DNA of 64,000 nt, taken from NCBI RefSeq assembly GCF_001425445.1, contig NZ_LMQU01000001.1:559221-623220 (forward strand). The letters run 5' to 3'. Under the pieces are notes generated by a model, which was not told the origin of the DNA, ran no database searches, and saw only the letters and a program-made list of their open reading frames with translations. Within the stretch, counting starts at the first letter, position 1; each line of letters begins with the position of its first letter. The translations under genes and the position numbers were made by a program. This DNA is from Devosia sp. Leaf420 (GTDB lineage: Bacteria; Pseudomonadota; Alphaproteobacteria; Rhizobiales; Devosiaceae). Shown piece after piece: positions 25,849 through 33,715 of the stretch.

Positions 25849-27282
25849 TCAGCGCCCCTTGGCCCGGGCGCGGGCCAGAACGGCACGCATACGGTCGTAA
25901 GAAGCTTCCGGCGGGAGGGCCTTGTCGAAGCCTTCCTTGCGGTCCGACTGTCGGATGGTCGCGTCATAACCGATCTTGGCGACCATGCCGCCCGATTCCT
26001 GCGGCTCGGAACGATCAGCGGGAAGGTCGGTGACGATCAATACGTCGCGCTCGGCGCGCATGCGGGTCGACTTGGCCAGCTCCACCGCCTCGGTGTCCCA
26101 GGGGTCCACATCGCTATCGACGATGGTGATGTTCTTGATGATGCTGACGGCACCCCAGCAGATCGCCATGGCGCGGCGGGCCTGGCCGGGACGCGGATTG
26201 TGGATTTGCACGACGACATTGTTGCGGCCCGAACCGGACGCCGTGACGGCGACTTCGCCGACATTGTGGATCGAGCGCGACAGCTGGGCCTTGAGGCTCG
26301 CTGCAATTGGGATGGCGCCGAGATAGATGTGTTCGGCGTGGTAGCCGGGTTCGATGACCTGGAACATGGCATCTTCCCGCCGCGTCATGCGGTGGAAGCT
26401 GGCGAGGACACCAACGCCATAATCCTCGTACATGCCATGATATTCCGAGACATAGCCCTCTTCGATGGGCTTATCCGCATGGATGAAGCCTTCCAGCACG
26501 ATCTCGGCATCGGCCGGCACGAGGATGTCATTGGTGAGACACTTGGTGACGCGCACCGGCGCGCCGAGCAGTGCACCAGCACAATGCAGTTCATCGTCGC
26601 CAAGGCCAAGATAGAGGCAGGCGGCCAGCTGAATGGCGGGATGTGCACCGAGAACCACGGCGAAGGGCAAGGGCTTACCCATCGCCGCGGCCTTGCGCGC
26701 CATGATCGCGAGGTGATGGTTCGGCGCAATGCCGATCAGTGCCTCGGTGGGGCTAAGGATCTTGAGGCGCGCATAGGAGGCATTGCCAAGGCCGGTTTCG
26801 GGATCAACCGCAACCATCATGCCGGCGCTAATATAGGGGCCGGTTTCCTTGGCAAAGAATGTTGGAACAGGGAGGCGAGCAAGAACGCCATCGGCAAAAT
26901 CGACCTGCTGGACAGGTGCGTTTTCGACGATCACTGGCGCAACCGGCTTCTTGACAGAAGCAAGCAGCGTTTCCTGGATTTGGTCAGGCTCGACGCCGAG
27001 GGCCAGCGCGATGCGCTTGCGATCAGAGAGCAGATTGCCGAATGCAGCGAGGTCCGAACCCTTGAGATTGCTGGCAATGACAGCATTGGTATCGTGGGTC
27101 AGCGACAGCAGTGCGGAAAGATCGAAATGCGGATCGACTTCTTCGCCGACCACCAACAGTTCGCCTTGTGCCTCGAGCTGGCGCAGCATCGGCCGGCAGG
27201 ACTGGTCCTGCACATCGAGGCCGAACACCCTCTCGTTTTGAGGCGAAAGATCTGCCACCGCTGAAACACTAACCAAAACCAC
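25849..27282 (-). CDS. UbiD-family prenyl-FMN-dependent decarboxylase
   Basis: A 477-residue (de)carboxylase; it starts with GTG at 27282 after a GGCGGGG stretch. UbiD hallmarks are the metal/cofactor segment GLGNASYARL (Asn167, Arg172), His190 in PNHHLAIMA, and the acidic pair in IVLEGFIHADKPIEEGYVSEYHGMYEDYG. The Arg-Glu-Glu catalytic network therefore appears intact. Members act on aromatic or alpha,beta-unsaturated acids. It leads a twelve-gene operon with ubiX, a peptide-type importer, an ammonia-lyase and hydantoin-cleaving enzymes. A deaminated unsaturated acid made by the ammonia-lyase would be a chemically sensible UbiD substrate, which is inference. Confidence 0.93.
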   Translation of the reverse strand: MVLVSVSAVADLSPQNERVFGLDVQDQSCRPMLRQLEAQGELLVVGEEVDPHFDLSALLSLTHDTNAVIASNLKGSDLAAFGNLLSDRKRIALALGVEPDQIQETLLASVKKPVAPVIVENAPVQQVDFADGVLARLPVPTFFAKETGPYISAGMMVAVDPETGLGNASYARLKILSPTEALIGIAPNHHLAIMARKAAAMGKPLPFAVVLGAHPAIQLAACLYLGLGDDELHCAGALLGAPVRVTKCLTNDILVPADAEIVLEGFIHADKPIEEGYVSEYHGMYEDYGVGVLASFHRMTRREDAMFQVIEPGYHAEHIYLGAIPIAASLKAQLSRSIHNVGEVAVTASGSGRNNVVVQIHNPRPGQARRAMAICWGAVSIIKNITIVDSDVDPWDTEAVELAKSTRMRAERDVLIVTDLPADRSEPQESGGMVAKIGYDATIRQSDRKEGFDKALPPEASYDRMRAVLARARAKGR

Positions 27283-27552
27283 TACCCCGCCGCCCTCTGA
27301 CTATTTGATGAGCATGGAGCGATCGGAGGGGCGTGAGTAGCCAGAGCTCCCTTAATTTAGGTATCGGAAATTTTTAATCTTAGTGCCATTATCCTCCCAC
27401 GTGCGGTGAGCGGCAGATGCCATTGACGCTCAAGCGTTTAATATCTGCGCCATGTGAGCAGTGCTGTTCCGCGATACTCCCCAGCTCCGGAACGTTCGGG
27501 AGCAGGCCCTTACCACAGCCTTTCGGAACGCCGAACGAGGCGTCGCCCCGAA
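27283..27552. other. Intergenic region upstream of the ubiD operon
   Basis: This 270-base gap separates the transporter gene that ends at 27553 from the head of the ubiD operon. It must contain the operon promoter and probably the end of the mes transcript. The part nearest ubiD is AT-rich. A weak inverted repeat ACGCT-CA-AGCGT lies at 27426-27437. I see no convincing gene, tRNA or strong intrinsic terminator. Confidence 0.4.
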
Positions 27553-28554
27553 CTAAGTCGCCGCCGCTTCCAGTTCTTTTTCGCTGGCGAGATAGCCAGC
27601 ACGTTGCGCAATGATGGCGCAGACGAAGAGTTGGATTTGGTGGAACAGCATCAGCGGCAGGATGATCATGCTGACGGCTTGACCAGCGAACAGAATGTTG
27701 GCCATGGGGAGTCCGCTGGCGAGGCTCTTTTTGGAGCCGCAGAAGAGCAAGGTGATCCGATCGGCTGGAGTGAGCCCTGCTGCCCGCCCAGCCCACACCG
27801 TGGTTACCATGATGACCGCGAGCAGAATGACATCGGCCGCGATGATGATCGAAAGGCTCGCCAAACTTACTTCTTGCCAGATGCCGGCGATGACGCCGGC
27901 GCTGAAGGCTGAGTAGACGATGATGAGGATGGAGCCACGATCAACGACCTGCGTCAGAACGGAATGACGGCTGATGAAACCGCCGACCAAGGGGCGGAGT
28001 AGTTGGCCGAGGATAAAAGGCGCGAGGATTTGGAGGCCGATATCGAGGATGGATTTTAGCGAAATGCCATCGCCCGAAGAATGCAGTAGCACGGCCACCA
28101 GCGCCGGGGTGAGGAACACGCCGAGCACATTCGACATCGATGCCGCGCATACTGCCGCAGGGACGTTGCCGCGTGCGATCGACGTGAACGCGATCGATGA
28201 CTGTACCGTGGACGGCAGTATGGAAAGATAGACGATGCCGATCGCCAGTTCTTCCTCGATCCATGGCGACAGGACAGCCGCTAGGGCCAATCCGCAAAGA
28301 GGAAACAGCACATAGGTGAAACCGAAGACCAGGCCTTGCAGGCGCCAGTTGGCGATGCCCGCCACGATGGCGCTGGTGTTGAGCTTGGCGCCATAGAGGA
28401 AAAACAGCAGCGCGACAGCGAAATAGGCGATCTGGTCGACGATATCTGCCCCGACGCCCGACGCGGGAAAAATGGTCGCGAGCGCTACAGTCCCGATCAG
28501 AAGGAAGAGATAATAATCGAGGCCGAAGCGTTTCAGGCGGTTAGCAAGGGACAT
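27553..28554 (-). CDS. Bile acid:sodium symporter-like transporter (SLC10A7/SBF-like family)
   Basis: A membrane protein of 333 residues from the ATG at 28554, with about ten predicted helices. The late motif LLFCGSKKSLASGLPMANILF is the signature of the SLC10A7-like branch, and LSILPSTVQSSIAFTSIARGN is the matching first-half repeat. The natural substrate of bacterial members is mostly unknown. It is the last gene of the methionine-synthase group (DUF1852, MetE-like, flavin reductase) on the same strand, 109 bases after the flavin reductase, and may import or export a compound linked to that pathway. Confidence 0.88.
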   Translation of the reverse strand: MSLANRLKRFGLDYYLFLLIGTVALATIFPASGVGADIVDQIAYFAVALLFFLYGAKLNTSAIVAGIANWRLQGLVFGFTYVLFPLCGLALAAVLSPWIEEELAIGIVYLSILPSTVQSSIAFTSIARGNVPAAVCAASMSNVLGVFLTPALVAVLLHSSGDGISLKSILDIGLQILAPFILGQLLRPLVGGFISRHSVLTQVVDRGSILIIVYSAFSAGVIAGIWQEVSLASLSIIIAADVILLAVIMVTTVWAGRAAGLTPADRITLLFCGSKKSLASGLPMANILFAGQAVSMIILPLMLFHQIQLFVCAIIAQRAGYLASEKELEAAAT

Positions 28555-28663
28555 TGGGACGTGCCAGATCGAGGAGATGGGGTTTGGTATAATGGATCGG
28601 CGCAATGATCCACAGCGCTCGGGCAGTTTTAGTCACGGGCAACCTTAGCGCGCTTCAAGCAGC

Positions 28664-29164
28664 CTAGCCGCTGATGTAGCGCCGCATGCAGTACATGAGC
28701 GTCGCTTTCTCGTCGCTCTCACGAACGCTGACGACACGTCCGAAGAGAACTCGGTGGGTTGCTTCGTCGACAAAACTAGTGAGTTCGCAGTCAAAGCTCA
28801 CTGATGCGGTGGCGAGGACGGGGACTCCTGCAAAACCCTCGTGCCATTCGCCAAGGGCAAAGCGCTCCAAGCCCGGCATTCTGCCTCCAAAAAGTTCCGA
28901 GAGGTCTTCCTGGCCCGGCCTCAACGTATTGACGCAGAAGTGGCGGGCTTTCTCGAAGGCATGAAAACATGAGCTGGCACGATTGATGCAAACGAGCAGT
29001 GTCGGGGGTGTATCGCTGACACTGCACACGGCCGAGGCTGTAAAGCCATAACGTTTCTCAGCCAACGTCGTGGTGACGACATTGACGGACGTGCCGAGGC
29101 GCGACATGCCGTTGCGATAGGTGGCTTTGTCCACAGAGTTGGGGCGATGGTCCAAGACGTCCAT
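28664..29164 (-). CDS. Flavin reductase domain protein (RutF/HpaC-like)
   Basis: A 166-residue NAD(P)H:flavin oxidoreductase-type protein with the split-barrel FMN-binding pattern: MSRLGTSVNVVTTTLAEKRYGFTASAV near the N-terminus, PPTLLVCINRASSCF, HFCVNTLRPGQEDLSELFGG, and a C-terminal RVVSV strand. These proteins supply reduced flavin to an oxygenase. It lies 120 bases after the MetE-like gene and is co-directional with the DUF1852 gene, which belongs to a system reported to need oxygen. A reductase partner for that system would fit, as an inference. Confidence 0.88.
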   Translation of the reverse strand: MDVLDHRPNSVDKATYRNGMSRLGTSVNVVTTTLAEKRYGFTASAVCSVSDTPPTLLVCINRASSCFHAFEKARHFCVNTLRPGQEDLSELFGGRMPGLERFALGEWHEGFAGVPVLATASVSFDCELTSFVDEATHRVLFGRVVSVRESDEKATLMYCMRRYISG

Positions 29165-29284
29165 ATCGGCCTCTCAAGCATATTTTAGGGCGGAAGAACC
29201 GGAGCGGCGTTTGTCGTCGCTACTTTTGATCGGTTTGGCGGTGGCGAACCCAGCTGGCCACACGGGGTGACGACGGGTCAGTGC

Positions 29285-30313
29285 TTAAGTCGATAGCTCC
29301 TGGCGGACGATTGCAGCACCGGCACTCAGGGCCTGCAATTTTCCTGTAGCGATCTTTCGGGAAAGAGGCGCCATGCCGCAATTGGTGCTGGGATAGAGCT
29401 TGTCAGCGTCCACGAACTGCAAGGCCTTCCGCAGGGTCGCGGCGACTTCTTCCGGAGTTTCGATGGTGTTGGAGGCAACGTCGATCGCCCCGACCATGAC
29501 CTTCTTGCCCCGAATGAGCTCGATCAGGTCCATGGGGACATGGGAATTATGGCACTCGAGCGAAATCAGATCGATGCTCGATTTCTGTAGCGTCGGCAGC
29601 GTCTTTTCATATTGCCGCCATTCGTCGCCGAGCGTCTTCTTCCAATCCGTGTTGGCCTTGATGCCATAGCCATAACAAATATGGACGGCAGTCTCGCACT
29701 TGAGGCCCTCGATCGCGCGCTCAAGCGTTGCTACGCCCCATTCGTTTACCTCGGCAAAGAAGACGTTGAAGGCCGGCTCGTCGAACTGGATGATATCGAC
29801 GCCCGCAGCTTCAAGCTCCTTGGCTTCCTCGTTGAGGATTTTAGCGAACTCCCACGCGAGCTTTTCGCGGCTTTTGTAATGCGCATCGTAGAGCGTATCG
29901 ATCATAGTCATTGGCCCCGGCAGGGCCCATTTGATCGGCTGCGTAGTCTGGCGACGCAGAAACTTGGCGTCTTCGACGAAAACCGGCTTCTGCCGCGAAA
30001 CGGCGCCCACGACGGTGGGCACGCTCGCATCATAGCGATCGCGAATGCGCACGGTTTCGCGCTTTTCGAAATCGACGCCATCGAGATGCTCGATGAAGGT
30101 CGTGACGAAATGCTGGCGCGTTTGTTCGCCGTCGCTGACGATATCTATGCCTGCCTGTTGTTGATCTGCGAGGGAAAGGCGCAGCGCGTCCTGCTTGCCC
30201 TCGACGAGTTCTTCGCCGTCCAGTTTCCAGGGCGACCAGAGCTTTTCAGGCTGGGCCAACCAAGAGGGTTTGGGCAGGCTACCAGCCGTCGAGGTGGGGA
30301 GGAGTTTGTTCAT
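29285..30313 (-). CDS. mesD: Cobalamin-independent methionine synthase, MetE C-terminal type (MesD-like)
   Basis: A 342-residue protein equal to only the catalytic half of MetE, without the N-terminal folate-recruiting half. The zinc ligands are all there: His and Cys in AVHICYG, Glu in LISLECHNSH, and Cys in STNCGMAP. DIVSDGEQTR, WALPGPMTM and DIIQFDEPAF are further family marks. Immediately upstream is a DUF1852 gene; this pair is the MesD/MesX combination described among folate-independent core methionine synthases (established knowledge). Methyl donor is unknown. A cobalamin riboswitch ahead of the pair supports a B12-sparing role. Confidence 0.9.
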   Translation of the reverse strand: MNKLLPTSTAGSLPKPSWLAQPEKLWSPWKLDGEELVEGKQDALRLSLADQQQAGIDIVSDGEQTRQHFVTTFIEHLDGVDFEKRETVRIRDRYDASVPTVVGAVSRQKPVFVEDAKFLRRQTTQPIKWALPGPMTMIDTLYDAHYKSREKLAWEFAKILNEEAKELEAAGVDIIQFDEPAFNVFFAEVNEWGVATLERAIEGLKCETAVHICYGYGIKANTDWKKTLGDEWRQYEKTLPTLQKSSIDLISLECHNSHVPMDLIELIRGKKVMVGAIDVASNTIETPEEVAATLRKALQFVDADKLYPSTNCGMAPLSRKIATGKLQALSAGAAIVRQELST

Positions 30314-30342
30314 GATGCTCGATCTTCTGTTCTTTTAACTGT

Positions 30343-31326
30343 TCAGGACGCGTAGCTGGCGGACCACTGGTCGAGCACGCTCTTATAGGGCTTGATAAAA
30401 TGCTCTTCGGCGAACTTGCCCTGCTCGACGGCGAGGCGGCTACGTTCGTCGCGGTCATAGATCACCCGCGTCACGGAATAGTCCTGGTGCTTCAGGTCGG
30501 GCTGATAGAGAGCTCCGGCAGCCGAATTGGCGTTATAGATCTCGGGCCGGTAGATTTTCTGGAACGTCTCCATCGTGCTGATGGTGCTGATCAATTCCAG
30601 ATTGGTGTAGTCACCCAAGAGATCGCCCACATGGTAGAACGCGAGCGGCGCCACGCTATCGGGCGGCATGAAGTAGCGAACCTTGAGCCCCATTTTGGCA
30701 AAATACTGGTCGGTCGACGAAAACTCGTCCTGGCGATACTCGACGCCCATAACCGGGTGCTGATTTTCGGTGCGGTGATAGACTTTGCTACTTGAGGCAC
30801 TGATGCAGATCACCGGCGGCTTGCTGAAATTTGCGCGGTAGGTTTCAGAGTTCAGGAATGCCTTGAATAGCTTGCCATGCAGATCGCCGAAGCTCTCCGG
30901 AATTTTGAATTTAGCTTGCCCCTTATTGTGTTCGGGCAGCACGACGCTGAAATCGTAGTCGCGAACATAGGACGAGAAATTATTGCCGACGATTCCGTCG
31001 ACGCGCTCATTCGTCCTCTTGTCCAGAATGGTCGACTTAAGGATTTCGATGAGGGGGAACGAGGCGCTCTTTCCATCGGCACCGATCGTCAACTCGACAG
31101 TGACGATGTCGAGGTCGACGGCGTAGCGGTCGGCTTTGGGGTTATCCCAGCGCGCCAAGGCGTTGAAGCGATTGTCGATCATCCTCAGCGCATTGCGCAG
31201 ATTTTCCTGCCGGCGCTCGCCGCGAGCGAGATTGGCGAAGTTGGTGGTGACGCGCGTGTTTTCAGCGGGCTGATAGTCCTCGTTGAAAGCAACGGTCTTG
31301 ATTGCGAAAGTCAGGTCTTTGGTCAT
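30343..31326 (-). CDS. mesX: DUF1852 protein (MesX-like partner of the core methionine synthase)
   Basis: A 327-residue protein with no recognised catalytic motif. The beginning TKDLTFAIKTVAFNEDYQPA, with RVTTNFANLARGERRQENLR following, and the middle VMGVEYRQDEFSSTDQYFAKMG, match my memory of DUF1852. It precedes the MetE-like gene by 29 bases. DUF1852 proteins are reported as required partners of MesD methionine synthases and the activity as oxygen-dependent. It is the first gene after the cobalamin riboswitch, which begins its leader about 270 bases upstream of the ATG at 31326. Confidence 0.88.
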   Translation of the reverse strand: MTKDLTFAIKTVAFNEDYQPAENTRVTTNFANLARGERRQENLRNALRMIDNRFNALARWDNPKADRYAVDLDIVTVELTIGADGKSASFPLIEILKSTILDKRTNERVDGIVGNNFSSYVRDYDFSVVLPEHNKGQAKFKIPESFGDLHGKLFKAFLNSETYRANFSKPPVICISASSSKVYHRTENQHPVMGVEYRQDEFSSTDQYFAKMGLKVRYFMPPDSVAPLAFYHVGDLLGDYTNLELISTISTMETFQKIYRPEIYNANSAAGALYQPDLKHQDYSVTRVIYDRDERSRLAVEQGKFAEEHFIKPYKSVLDQWSASYAS

Positions 31327-31597
31327 GGAGCGGTCGCCGTCTCTTATCGGTCTTGATGTCAGTCAGCAGGGTTGAAAGTGGCGCATGACGCATCGCCAGC
31401 GCGCATCATCGGGACGTCGAGCAGACCTGGCATTCGTGGGTGGCACGCCAAACATGCCGGCGGATTTTGCATTTGAGACATGACAAGCCCCATTCTGTTG
31501 GGGGCAAGGCCAAGGCAAGCACATAGCGAAGCGGGCCGCGCTCGCGACCATCACTACGGCACACCAGGACACCCCGCCCGTGGACGTTATTTCGCCG

Positions 31598-31785
31598 AGG
31601 CAGGTCTCCTGGCTCGCGGGTCATCGCCGTTATCCGTCTTCCCAGGTCTGACCCCAGTGACATGTTGGACTTCGGCTCGCCGCTTACAGTTGCGGGGGCA
31701 GCTCCGGCATTCCCGACCTTTCGGGGCACCGGCTTCCCTCTTAGCTCCGGCACATCGCAAGCGGCGACCGGAGAACCTTGGCCTC
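31598..31785 (-). ncRNA. Cobalamin riboswitch in the mesXD leader
   Basis: Read on the - strand, the 188 bases show the cobalamin aptamer in order. The P1 half GAGGCCAAGGT comes first, then the GGGAAGCCGGTG block. Next is the conserved core GGAGCTGCCCCCGCAACTG continuing into TAAGCGG. The B12-box equivalent GTCACTGGG is followed by a GGGAAG block, and GAGCCAGGAGACCTGCCTC closes P1. The next gene downstream on this strand is DUF1852/mesX. A small hairpin (GCCCC/GGGGC, 31487-31505) between aptamer and gene may be part of the expression platform. Binding of cobalamin would turn down the B12-independent synthase. Confidence 0.93.
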
Positions 31786-31822
31786 TGCACTTTCCGGCAG
31801 AAGCCATCACGAGTCAATACCG

Positions 31823-31840
31823 TATAAAGATATCTTTATA
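31823..31840. promoter_or_regulatory. 18-bp perfect palindrome, probable operator of the mes operon
   Basis: TATAAAGATATCTTTATA is a perfect palindrome lying 38 bases upstream of the riboswitch P1 stem on the transcribed side. It sits in a sharply AT-rich patch that contains plausible promoter hexamers for the - strand, so a bound protein would block transcription. AT-rich palindromes of this kind are typical of ArsR-type regulators of methionine/S-adenosylhomocysteine metabolism (SahR) in proteobacteria. That match is from memory and unverified, and no such regulator gene is in the window. Confidence 0.7.
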
Positions 31841-31968
31841 TCTTTAATTCATCAGGTGAGTGGTTTGAGGTTTGCAGAGCGTGGAGCAGCATGATGCGAG
31901 CCCCTTGCTCGCGTCTGGAGCTAAAGCTATCGCGCTAAAGAGATTTTGGTTGTGAAGTTAACAGCGAC

Positions 31969-31992
31969 GGTCGCGCCGCTCGGTGCGCGACC
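31969..31992 (-). terminator. Hairpin after the gamma-glutamyltransferase-like gene
   Basis: An 8-bp perfect stem (GGTCGCGC and GCGCGACC, 8-base loop) lies 16 bases beyond the stop of the gene at 32008-33684. The following - strand bases GTCGCTGTTAACTTC contain only a weak T-rich patch. It probably marks the end of the large peptide-uptake operon before the mes promoter. Confidence 0.55.
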
Positions 31993-32007
31993 AAGGCTAG
32001 TCTTCCG

Positions 32008-33684
32008 CTAGATCAAAGACGCCGCGGTGCCGGTGCGCCTGAAATCGGCCGATGCCATGAGACCGGCATCGCTGCGCCAGCACATCTGGAAGGAGCCCAT
32101 ATTCCAGTCCCATGCCGGCATGGGAGTGAGATGGAGGCCGAGGGCCGTGACGCCAAGGACGGCTTCCGGTGCCAATCGACTTTCGATCGTGAGCGCATAA
32201 TTATCCTCGAGCGGCAGCATGCGCGGGGCATCAGACGCCGCATCGGGCGTCATGCCGAAGTCGAGAATATTGACGAGCATTTGCGCCACTGTCGCATAGA
32301 CATTGCCCGGCGTGCCAAGCGCCAGCCAAGGCGCGCCATCCTTCATGACGAAGGTATTGCCCAAGATGTTGCGCATGCGGGCGCCCGGTGTCCGCCAATT
32401 AGAGAAGTGCGCGTTCATCGACGTCTGCTCGTGCGATCCCATCATGGCAACGCCGCCGACAGCCATGCCGGGGATGCCACCCGACTGCACCGTGTTCATC
32501 ATCTGCAGCCAATTGCCTTCAGCATCGACGATCGAAATTTCACAGCTGCCGACCGGCGCCTTGGACTTGGCGCTGTTCCAACCGGACGCGGCAAAGGCGG
32601 CGGCGCCGGTGGTCAGCCGGACATGGTCGGTCAGATCGACCTTGGGCCGGCTGGCCTTGATCAGTTGGGCCAGGGAGCGGTGATAGGCCGGGTCCATGAT
32701 GGCGGTGGCACCCTCGCCGAAATATTGAGGGTCGTGGAGGAAGCCGCAGGCCTGTTCGGCCAGACGGAGCGCGTGGCTCATATAGAAGAGATAGTCGGCG
32801 CCAAATGGCTCCATCTGGGCAATGCCCGCTTCCTCGAGCACGCCCAGCACCAGCGAGCAGAACACCGCCTGACGTTCGGGCGGGGCCAGACTGACAATCT
32901 CATTGCCGCGATGACTAAAACTCAATGGCTCCTGCCAGCGCGGCGGGTTGGCGGTCATATGGTCGAGCCGCACCGGCCAGCCGAGGGCGTTGCCGACCGC
33001 CACGAAATCACGCGCCCATTGGCCTTCGGTAAAATAGGTTGGGCCCTCCTCCGCTAAAGCCCGCAGCGTCTTTGCCAAAGAGGGATTGCGCGTGATGCTG
33101 CCGACGGGTGGCAGATAGCCATCAGGCATGAAGACGGCGCGGCCTTCTTCGAAATAGGTCGAAAAGGGAGCGGCGAAGACGTTGACGCCATATTCGAAGG
33201 AGGAAACCGGATGGCCCTCTTCAGCCCAGCGAATGGCATCCTGGCACAGTTCGGACCATGGCCGCGTGCCAAAGCGATCGTGCATGGCGCCAAGTCCGGG
33301 CATAAAACCGGGAATAGCCGCTTGCGGTCCCGGTGCGCCCTCCCGCGCCCAACCACCGACGCCGTTGATCGGCCGGAATGGCGCCAAGTCGTGCGGCAAG
33401 GTGCCGAGTGAATTCAACTGATAGGCGCGCTTGGTCTTGGCGTCCCAATAGAGAAACGAGACCATGCCGGCATGGCTGGTCAGGTGGGGCTCGACCGCTG
33501 CCTGCACCAGTGCTCCGGCAATGGCGGCATCGGCCGCATTGCCGCCACTAGCCAGGACTTTCATCACGGTTTCTGTGACGATCGGATTGCCGGTGCTCGC
33601 CACCGCCTTGCCGCGCGCCAGAGGCTTGGGGCCCTGGTCGACGATATAGCGGCTTTGCAGGTCAATCAGGCGTGCTTGATCCAT
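32008..33684 (-). CDS. Gamma-glutamyltransferase family protein with divergent nucleophile site
   Basis: A 558-residue Ntn-hydrolase-type protein without an obvious signal peptide. The early motifs VASTGNPIVTETVMKVLASGGNAADAAIAG and the late ALGTPGNV (in place of the usual GSPGG) place it in the GGT family. The usual TTH(F/Y)SVVD site where the precursor is self-cleaved reads SCEISIVDAEGN at about 380-388, with Ser380 in place of the catalytic threonine. Ser could still act as nucleophile, but processing cannot be assumed. The following glycine-rich loop is GGIPGMAVGG. It is the last gene of a peptide ABC operon and could hydrolyse gamma-glutamyl compounds or act as a related acylase. Confidence 0.87.
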   Translation of the reverse strand: MDQARLIDLQSRYIVDQGPKPLARGKAVASTGNPIVTETVMKVLASGGNAADAAIAGALVQAAVEPHLTSHAGMVSFLYWDAKTKRAYQLNSLGTLPHDLAPFRPINGVGGWAREGAPGPQAAIPGFMPGLGAMHDRFGTRPWSELCQDAIRWAEEGHPVSSFEYGVNVFAAPFSTYFEEGRAVFMPDGYLPPVGSITRNPSLAKTLRALAEEGPTYFTEGQWARDFVAVGNALGWPVRLDHMTANPPRWQEPLSFSHRGNEIVSLAPPERQAVFCSLVLGVLEEAGIAQMEPFGADYLFYMSHALRLAEQACGFLHDPQYFGEGATAIMDPAYHRSLAQLIKASRPKVDLTDHVRLTTGAAAFAASGWNSAKSKAPVGSCEISIVDAEGNWLQMMNTVQSGGIPGMAVGGVAMMGSHEQTSMNAHFSNWRTPGARMRNILGNTFVMKDGAPWLALGTPGNVYATVAQMLVNILDFGMTPDAASDAPRMLPLEDNYALTIESRLAPEAVLGVTALGLHLTPMPAWDWNMGSFQMCWRSDAGLMASADFRRTGTAASLI

Positions 33685-33715
33685 CTGATGTCACCGTTTT
33701 TCTTCGAGCTAAAGA

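Noticed and set aside
25303..27264. 653-codon open frame on the + strand
   Set aside because: Fully antisense to ubiX and ubiD, which have clear catalytic motifs. No domain pattern was seen in the antisense product.
27389..27796. 135-codon - strand frame at the end of the SBF-like transporter
   Set aside because: It overlaps the transporter in another frame, and the intergenic part shows no family motif or ribosome site.
31406..31827. Short open frames on both strands across the mesX leader
   Set aside because: The region is a cobalamin riboswitch and its downstream leader. The conserved bases are explained by RNA structure and the peptides have no pattern.
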